19,819 nucleotides of DNA, taken from NCBI GenBank assembly GCA_964541895.1, contig CAZISM010000099.1, positions 1 to 19,819 of the forward strand. Direction: 5' to 3'. The stretch comes from CAZISM01 sp964541895. Lineage in GTDB: Bacteria > Zhuqueibacterota > Zhuqueibacteria > Residuimicrobiales > Residuimicrobiaceae. How positions within the stretch are numbered: position 1 is the first letter of the stretch; each line of letters begins with the position of its first letter. Shown one piece after another: positions 15,325-19,819 of this stretch. The notes beneath the pieces are model-generated. The model had not been told where the DNA came from and made no database searches. It saw nothing but the letters and a program-made list of their open reading frames with translations. The position numbers were made by a program, and so were the translations under genes.

Positions 15325-16215
15325 CTAGAGATTGAAGGTCAGGGAGAATTGGTGGGTATTGCCCAGACTCTGCTTAAACGGCACATAGGCATAGTCCAGC
15401 TGCAAATTCTTTACGCACAGGCCGAATCCCATGGTCCAGTCGCGATTGCTGTGATTCGAGGCATAACCACTACGAATAGCCAGCGCCGCCAGCGGCCACA
15501 TTTCGATGCCCAGGTTGACATAGCTCTCCTGTTCCAGCACCTGCACGTAATCGGCCGCCAGTTGCAGGCGGTGGCTTTCCGAGCTGAGCGGCAGCAGGTA
15601 GGCGAGTCCCAGCCGCACCGTTTGCGGCAACTCGCTCTTTTCCCGATACAGGGCGCTCATGGCGCCCAGATTTTGCATTACCACGGCGCCGGCAAGGCCG
15701 CGGACCGGTGAACGATAATACAGGCCCAGATCGACCGCATAGCCGTTAGCCGTTTCAACATATATTTTTTCGAACAGATATTTGAAATTGACGCCCACAT
15801 CCACCTGTTCGGTCACTTTTTTCGCCAGCGCCAATCCCAGAGAAAAGGTGTGCGCCGAAAAAGTGTCCAGCGGCTCTTCGCTGGCCGTGGTGCGCTGTTC
15901 GATGTCACCCACGTTGGTGAGCGTAGCGTGCACGCCCCAGGAGAACCATCGTCCCGGCCCGGCCAGACTCAACGCTTCATGGTTGATGCCCTGAATCCAT
16001 TCGTTGTGGGTGATATGCAGTTGCCGTTTGCTCATCCCCGCCATGCCGGCCGGATTCCACAACGGTGCGCTGGCATCCTGTGCCAGGGCCGTATACGCCT
16101 CCGCCATGGCGGTGGCGCGGGCACTGCCGCCGATTTGCAATGCGGTCAAGCCGCTGCCGCCCTGAGCCCAGGCGGCAAAAACGCTAAACATGATTACCAG
16201 TACGGTTCGTTTCAT
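15325..16215 (-). CDS. PorV/PorQ-family outer-membrane beta-barrel protein (second of a tandem pair)
   Basis: A 296-residue protein with a signal peptide (1-17, cleavage after AWA) and a body of alternating short strands ending in aromatic/hydrophobic residues and a terminal Leu, as in outer-membrane barrels. The N-terminal signature of the PorV/PorQ family follows the signal: LQIGGSARATAMAEAYTALAQDASAPLWNPAGMAG (in order GSARA, AEAYTAL, WNPAG). The closing segments GLCVKNLQLDYAYVPF and HQFSLTFNL match the end of the barrel. In Bacteroidetes PorV shuttles type IX secretion cargo and PorQ attaches to the sortase complex, but many relatives have no assigned role. I chose ATG 16215, preceded by GGAAG, and not the open frame to 16368, which would overlap the upstream gene and spoil the signal peptide. 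It lies 85 bases after its paralogue. Confidence 0.84.
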   Translation of the reverse strand: MKRTVLVIMFSVFAAWAQGGSGLTALQIGGSARATAMAEAYTALAQDASAPLWNPAGMAGMSKRQLHITHNEWIQGINHEALSLAGPGRWFSWGVHATLTNVGDIEQRTTASEEPLDTFSAHTFSLGLALAKKVTEQVDVGVNFKYLFEKIYVETANGYAVDLGLYYRSPVRGLAGAVVMQNLGAMSALYREKSELPQTVRLGLAYLLPLSSESHRLQLAADYVQVLEQESYVNLGIEMWPLAALAIRSGYASNHSNRDWTMGFGLCVKNLQLDYAYVPFKQSLGNTHQFSLTFNL

Positions 16216-16274
16216 ATTCTTCCAAATGGTTTTAGTTGATTCTGATACCCATAGCCCGGAAGGCCGCCACGGCT

Positions 16275-16290
16275 GGCCGTCCGGCCGTCC
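16275..16290. repeat. Tandem duplication of GGCCGTCC in the gap between the two barrel genes
   Basis: Two head-to-tail perfect copies of the octamer GGCCGTCC occupy these 16 bases, inside an 85-base GC-rich gap that also contains GGCCGCCACGGCTGGCC just before them. The stretch can fold into short imperfect stems, but no T-run follows on the minus strand, so I do not call a terminator. Confidence 0.5.
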
Positions 16291-16300
16291 TTTCATGTGC

Positions 16301-17263
16301 TTAAAAATCGAAACACCAGGTAAAGAGATGATCAGCGCCCGGCCCTTCATCGGCAAACACATAGGCATAATTCAGGGTCGTACGCCGATTGAACAGATAC
16401 GCGCCGAACCCCAGCCCGAAACAGGGCCGCAGATCGTCCAGTCCCAATTGCAGGCTGCCGATTTCCTGATAGTTGAATTCCGCCCCGGCGTGCAAGCGCG
16501 GATTCTGTTCCTTGCTGTCTTCCAGCTCCGCCGTCAGCAGCAGCCACTTGGGCACCCGGTAGGAGGCGGCTACGCGTAGCACGCGCGGAAATCGGTAGGT
16601 GGTGCTGGTGCCGCGCTCCCACACCTTGTCCGTGTTCCAGGTATACTTGGAATTATTATCGCGCAACACGACGCCCAGGGCAAAATTTTTAATCGGCGTC
16701 AGGTAGGCGCCGATATCAATGCCAAAACCGCGGGAGGTGAGCGCGGCATCGTCGTTGGTCATGTTGGGCATGCGATTATACAATACTTTGGCGGAAAGGC
16801 CGACCGAGAACAGGGAGACCGGGGCCATGGCGAACGAAAAATAGAAAGCGTCTTCGCTGTTGGAAAACATGCCGATAGAATTGCCGCTCATATCGCGGCC
16901 GTCGATGTTGTTGACACCGGCCCGCAGCCAGGCCAGACTGAAACCGGCTTTCATCAGCTGCCCGCTCTCATCACGATGCGGCTGCAGGGGCATGGCGAAA
17001 CCGATAAAAGAGGTTCGTCGGTCCAGCGGCAAATAGCCATAGGCCAGAGCGAGTTGGCGATGCGGCAGATGCGGCAACAGCGCCGGATTATACAGGCCGC
17101 TGATGGCGCCTTCCGGAATCGCCGAATGGGCATCGCCCAGGGCCTGAGCGCGTGCACCATAGGCCATGCGCAGAAACGCGCCGGCATAGCCGCCGTCACC
17201 GTTGCGGCCCCAGAGCCCGCTTGCGACCAGGACAATAAAAAGTATGGAAATTCGTATGTTCAT
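16301..17263 (-). CDS. PorV/PorQ-family outer-membrane beta-barrel protein (first of a tandem pair)
   Basis: A 320-residue protein with a signal peptide at about 1-19 (MNIRISILFIVLVASGLWG). The family's N-terminal signature follows directly: AGAFLRMAYGARAQALGDAH, then AISGLYNPALLP. The rest alternates beta strands such as HRQLALAYGYLPLDRRTSFIGFAM, FGIDIGAYLTPIKNFALGVVL and LLLTAELEDSKEQNPRLHAGAE, and ends in Phe (FTWCFDF), the usual outer-membrane barrel C-terminal residue. It differs substantially from the neighbouring paralogue, so this is an old duplication. Start ATG at 17263 lies 10 bases after the stop of the propeller gene, with CGGA close upstream. Co-location with a protein carrying a sorting-type tail suggests a part in secretion or surface anchoring of that protein, which is inference. 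Confidence 0.84.
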   Translation of the reverse strand: MNIRISILFIVLVASGLWGRNGDGGYAGAFLRMAYGARAQALGDAHSAIPEGAISGLYNPALLPHLPHRQLALAYGYLPLDRRTSFIGFAMPLQPHRDESGQLMKAGFSLAWLRAGVNNIDGRDMSGNSIGMFSNSEDAFYFSFAMAPVSLFSVGLSAKVLYNRMPNMTNDDAALTSRGFGIDIGAYLTPIKNFALGVVLRDNNSKYTWNTDKVWERGTSTTYRFPRVLRVAASYRVPKWLLLTAELEDSKEQNPRLHAGAEFNYQEIGSLQLGLDDLRPCFGLGFGAYLFNRRTTLNYAYVFADEGPGADHLFTWCFDF

Positions 17264-17273
17264 GATCCGCTCT

Positions 17274-18704
17274 CTAGTTTACAATCATCACCTTGCCCCA
17301 GTAGACGCCGTCGCCGTCGAGCTCTACCTTGTAAAAATATACGCCGTTGGCGACGCTGTCGCCATAATCATTGCGGCCGTTCCAGACATCGCTGTAATCC
17401 GACGGACCCCGGCGAAACTGATTATCCACCACCGTGGTCACCAGATCCATGGCATAGTCAAACACTTTGATGGTTACGTGCGTATCGGCGAGGGTGTTGT
17501 ACTGAATGCGCACATGCCCGTCGCCGCCGAGCTGGTTATGCCGCATGGGCGAAAAGGGATTGGGATAGGCATAGGTGCGCGGCTCCCCGCCCTGGCCGGT
17601 GGCGATAAAAGCCCGATAGATCTTCCAGGAATAGCCGTTATTGCTGCTGCGCGCCAGACCGTCGGTTGTGCCGGCCCAGATGACGCCGTCCCGGCCGTAA
17701 GCAGAATCGGTTTCAAGTTCGTAGACGCGGTTGCTGCTCTCCTGGTCGCGCATGGCTGGAAACAGGTACCAGGTTTGTCCATAGTCGATGGATTTGAACA
17801 GGCCGTTATCGGTGGCCACATAGACCACGGAATCGTCAAAAGCAAAATTGTGCGCCTGTTCATCCTTCAACAGCGTCTGCCAGGAAAGCCCGCCGTTCTC
17901 GGATTTGGAAACGGCATAATACTCATTGGTGCCTTCCGCTTTCCAGGTGGCGGCCCAGAGGATCCGGCGGCTGGTTGTTTTCTGATAGCCCAGCGCTGTG
18001 ATAAAATTTCCCGACATCGCCTGCGATTGATTGTAATGGTTGTAATTCGTCCAGGTTTTGCCGTTATCGGTGGACTTGTTCACCCCTTCTGCCGTGCCCA
18101 CATACAGATCGCCGTCGCCGGCCACAACGGCAAAGGCCCTGTGGTTGAGCCGTTTGCCCGGATCAAAGATGAACGAATCCGGCGTGACCACGGTCCAGGT
18201 TTTACACCAGTCGTCCGATTTCATCAAGCCGCCGCCAAAGCAGGTGATCCAGACCGTTCCTTGCAGGACCTCGATATCATACGCGAGGTTCTGCACCGGC
18301 GTGGTGCCCGGCTGGCCATAATGCGACCAGGTGGCGCCGCTATCAAAGCTGATGCTGATGCCGGTGCCCTTGGACAGCGTCTGTTCCGACGCTTTGGTCA
18401 GGGTGTCGGTCGCTGTCGCGACAATCACCGTATCACCGCTGGCCCATAAACCGCATACCGAGCCGTGTCCGACGCCCACAGCGGTGCCATAGGTTTCAAA
18501 ACTCTCGCCGTCATTGGCGGTGCGGGACAAGCCGTGGCCGGTGCCGAACCAGAGCGTGCCGGCCCCGTCCGGTTTGATATCGGTGATGCCGTTGCCGGCC
18601 AGACCCTTTTGCGGCGGTGTGGCCGCACCCATGTGAAACGTCTTTAGCAATTGCGCCTGCGAGGCCGCCGCAATGACCCATAAAACGAGAACTGTTCTTT
18701 TCAT
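17274..18704 (-). CDS. Exported BNR-type beta-propeller with FlgD-like / sorting-type C-terminal tail
   Basis: A 476-residue protein with a signal peptide (about 1-18). Seven Asp-box (BNR) type turns are visible: a degenerate one near 62-69, then SFDSGATW 119-126, SDDWCKTW 163-170, STDNGKTW 211-218, SENGGLSW 268-275, SIDYGQTW 305-312 and SSNNGYSW 353-360. This predicts a seven-bladed propeller of the sialidase/photosystem-assembly style, without catalytic sialidase residues that I can identify. AYPNPFSP (379-386) opens a terminal Ig-like module with WNGRNDYGDSVANGVYFYKV (441-460), the FlgD-Ig / type IX sorting-tail style of FCB-group secreted proteins. I chose ATG 18704 over the GTG one codon upstream because GGAAG lies six bases before that ATG. 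The protein is probably surface-exposed or secreted; its ligand is unknown. Confidence 0.86.
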   Translation of the reverse strand: MKRTVLVLWVIAAASQAQLLKTFHMGAATPPQKGLAGNGITDIKPDGAGTLWFGTGHGLSRTANDGESFETYGTAVGVGHGSVCGLWASGDTVIVATATDTLTKASEQTLSKGTGISISFDSGATWSHYGQPGTTPVQNLAYDIEVLQGTVWITCFGGGLMKSDDWCKTWTVVTPDSFIFDPGKRLNHRAFAVVAGDGDLYVGTAEGVNKSTDNGKTWTNYNHYNQSQAMSGNFITALGYQKTTSRRILWAATWKAEGTNEYYAVSKSENGGLSWQTLLKDEQAHNFAFDDSVVYVATDNGLFKSIDYGQTWYLFPAMRDQESSNRVYELETDSAYGRDGVIWAGTTDGLARSSNNGYSWKIYRAFIATGQGGEPRTYAYPNPFSPMRHNQLGGDGHVRIQYNTLADTHVTIKVFDYAMDLVTTVVDNQFRRGPSDYSDVWNGRNDYGDSVANGVYFYKVELDGDGVYWGKVMIVN

Positions 18705-18746
18705 CACATTCTTCCGATTATACGATCACACCGATCTGCGTGGCCG

Positions 18747-19819
18747 TTATTTCAACGTCACGGTAAAAAACAGTTCGGCACTTTTTTGTCCCACCAGATC
18801 CTCGACGATAAAACCCAGTTTGTAATCGCCGAGCAGATTGCCGCTGTCAAAAACACCGCGGATGGAATAGACGCCGTCGTTGGCGACCACATCGCCGCGA
18901 TAACCATAATCCCATTTGCTGAGATCGAACGCCAGACCGTTATCGTAAAGCGTGTAGGGGCTGGCCGCCGGATAGGTGCCGTCCGGCTTTTGCCAGGACA
19001 TGCGCACCTGTTTTACATCACGAAGACCTTGTGGATCGCCGATGGTCGCTTCGATCAGAAACGTGGTGGTGCCGCTGGCCGGCCGCTGAACTTCCCGGAC
19101 CATAGCCACCTCCACGATCCGGGGCGTGCCGTTTTGAATGACCAGGGTGCGCTTGACCACGGCGCTGGTCAGGCCGCCCTTATCCACGGCCTGAAATTCC
19201 AGCTCATAGCGCCCGTTTTTGCCGGCGCCATAGCTCCTGTCCATGGCCAGGGTGCAGCGACCGTCCCGGGCCACCGCATCGCCGGAGGCACCGTCGTCAA
19301 ATAAAGTATCGCTGAAAATTTGCTTGCCGCCCTGAAAGGCGCTGAGGATGACGCCCATTATATCATCGAGACCGGTCGAATCAACGACCGTCGCTTCGAT
19401 ATTTTGTACGCCGCTGAAGCCGCTGTGGAGCGTATCCGGCGCCTGCACCGCCGTGATCAACGGCGGTTTGACATCCATGGCTGCAACAGGAATACGCAAT
19501 GCATCGACAGCCGGGTCGGCGGCAGAGAATTGAAACACCACTTTGAGTGAGCCTTTCAAGGTGGACGGCCAGGTGATCCTTTGTGAATAGATGCCGTCAA
19601 ACGCCACGACATCGCCGTTGCCGGTTCCGGCTCGATCGCCATCGTCGTAGCATGCCACCGTGAGCAATTTTTCCGATGTGCCTTCACGGAAAACATCCAG
19701 CGTGATGGCAGGGATTGCACCGGCCGCCACCCCATCCAGGGCCACGATCACCATAAAGGAACGCCCCGGACTGACGATAGCAGGAACCGATTTTGCGGTC
19801 AATGTCCCATTGCTGTCCG
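18747..19819 (-). CDS. Exported Ig-like repeat protein, C-terminal part, 5' end outside the window
   Basis: Some 357 codons of a frame that continues past the window edge; the apparent TTG start near 19802 is only an internal codon, since the frame stays open (DSNGT precedes it). The visible part consists of three beta-rich modules of about 115 residues. Each carries a D-D/N-G turn followed by GD-x-V-A-x-DG-x-Y/C: YDDG...VVAFDGIY (19649-19587), FDDGASGDAVARDGRC (19301-19254) and YDNG...GDVVANDGVY (18947-18867). After each comes a strand set such as YKLGFIVEDLVGQKS. The acidic turns could bind calcium. No sorting tail is present at the C-terminus (FFTVTLK). It is 42 bases upstream of the propeller gene and probably in the same operon. 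I do not assign a function; surface adhesin or structural protein are possibilities. Confidence 0.8.
   Translation of the reverse strand, partial: DSNGTLTAKSVPAIVSPGRSFMVIVALDGVAAGAIPAITLDVFREGTSEKLLTVACYDDGDRAGTGNGDVVAFDGIYSQRITWPSTLKGSLKVVFQFSAADPAVDALRIPVAAMDVKPPLITAVQAPDTLHSGFSGVQNIEATVVDSTGLDDIMGVILSAFQGGKQIFSDTLFDDGASGDAVARDGRCTLAMDRSYGAGKNGRYELEFQAVDKGGLTSAVVKRTLVIQNGTPRIVEVAMVREVQRPASGTTTFLIEATIGDPQGLRDVKQVRMSWQKPDGTYPAASPYTLYDNGLAFDLSKWDYGYRGDVVANDGVYSIRGVFDSGNLLGDYKLGFIVEDLVGQKSAELFFTVTLK

Noticed and set aside
16255..16300. Possible terminator between the two barrel genes
   Set aside because: GC-rich short stems exist, but they are imperfect and no T-run follows on the minus strand.
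16216..16368. N-terminal extension of the barrel gene to 16368
   Set aside because: The extension would overlap the upstream barrel gene's end, and it puts 51 residues in front of a clear signal peptide that has its own ribosome site.
17202..18449. Plus-strand open frame opposite the propeller gene
   Set aside because: Gly/Ile/Val-rich complement of the BNR repeats; no start signal or family resemblance.
1..19819. CRISPR arrays, insertion sequences, tRNA or rRNA genes, phage or toxin-antitoxin genes
   Set aside because: I looked on both strands and saw no regularly spaced direct repeats, transposase motifs, terminal inverted repeats or RNA-gene signatures.

Overview
The window is a bacterial segment in which every gene I can support lies on the minus strand, so transcription runs from high to low coordinates. 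Base composition looks moderately GC-rich. Several traits point to a Gram-negative member of the Fibrobacteres-Chlorobi-Bacteroidetes (FCB) assemblage, most like a poorly cultured lineage such as Calditrichota or KSB1: PorV/PorQ-type outer-membrane proteins, an exported propeller protein ending in a YPNPFSP / FlgD-like tail, a lipoprotein starting CLNPFAP, and a fused two-half (CrtYc-CrtYd) lycopene cyclase. The taxonomic placement is an inference from protein style, not a search result.

Three blocks follow one another in transcription order. Block A (19819 to 15325) encodes exported or outer-membrane proteins: an Ig-like repeat protein cut by the window edge, a BNR-type beta-propeller with a sorting-type tail, and two tandem PorV/PorQ-family beta-barrels. 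Block B (15250 to 5562) holds an isocitrate/isopropylmalate-type dehydrogenase, a GH57 alpha-glucan enzyme started by TTG, a CtpA-type S41 protease, a small lipoprotein, an ECF sigma factor resembling the SigR group, a DsbD thiol-disulfide reductase overlapping the sigma gene end, a diacylglycerol-kinase-family lipid kinase, and an unknown membrane-anchored protein. It ends at a clear Rho-independent terminator (5506-5543).

Block C (5318 to 1) is a compact carotenoid operon. It starts with an unknown helical (TPR-like) protein, then lycopene cyclase, a CrtD-like desaturase, the CrtI phytoene desaturase, CrtB phytoene synthase, and the start of a PlsC-type acyltransferase that leaves the window. 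Four of its five junctions overlap and the fifth is an 8-nt gap, indicating translational coupling. Together these genes can take geranylgeranyl diphosphate to phytoene, desaturate it, cyclise an end group, desaturate further, and possibly acylate the product. No GGPP synthase, hydroxylase, glycosyltransferase or light regulator is visible, so the end product is unresolved. A repeated AACCGGTTG motif in front of this operon is the best operator candidate.

The most interesting points are the link between a SigR-like sigma factor and DsbD without a visible anti-sigma gene, the unrecognised first gene of the carotenoid operon and its repeated upstream motif, the atypical substrate loop of the dehydrogenase, and the combination of PorV-like barrels with a tailed propeller.
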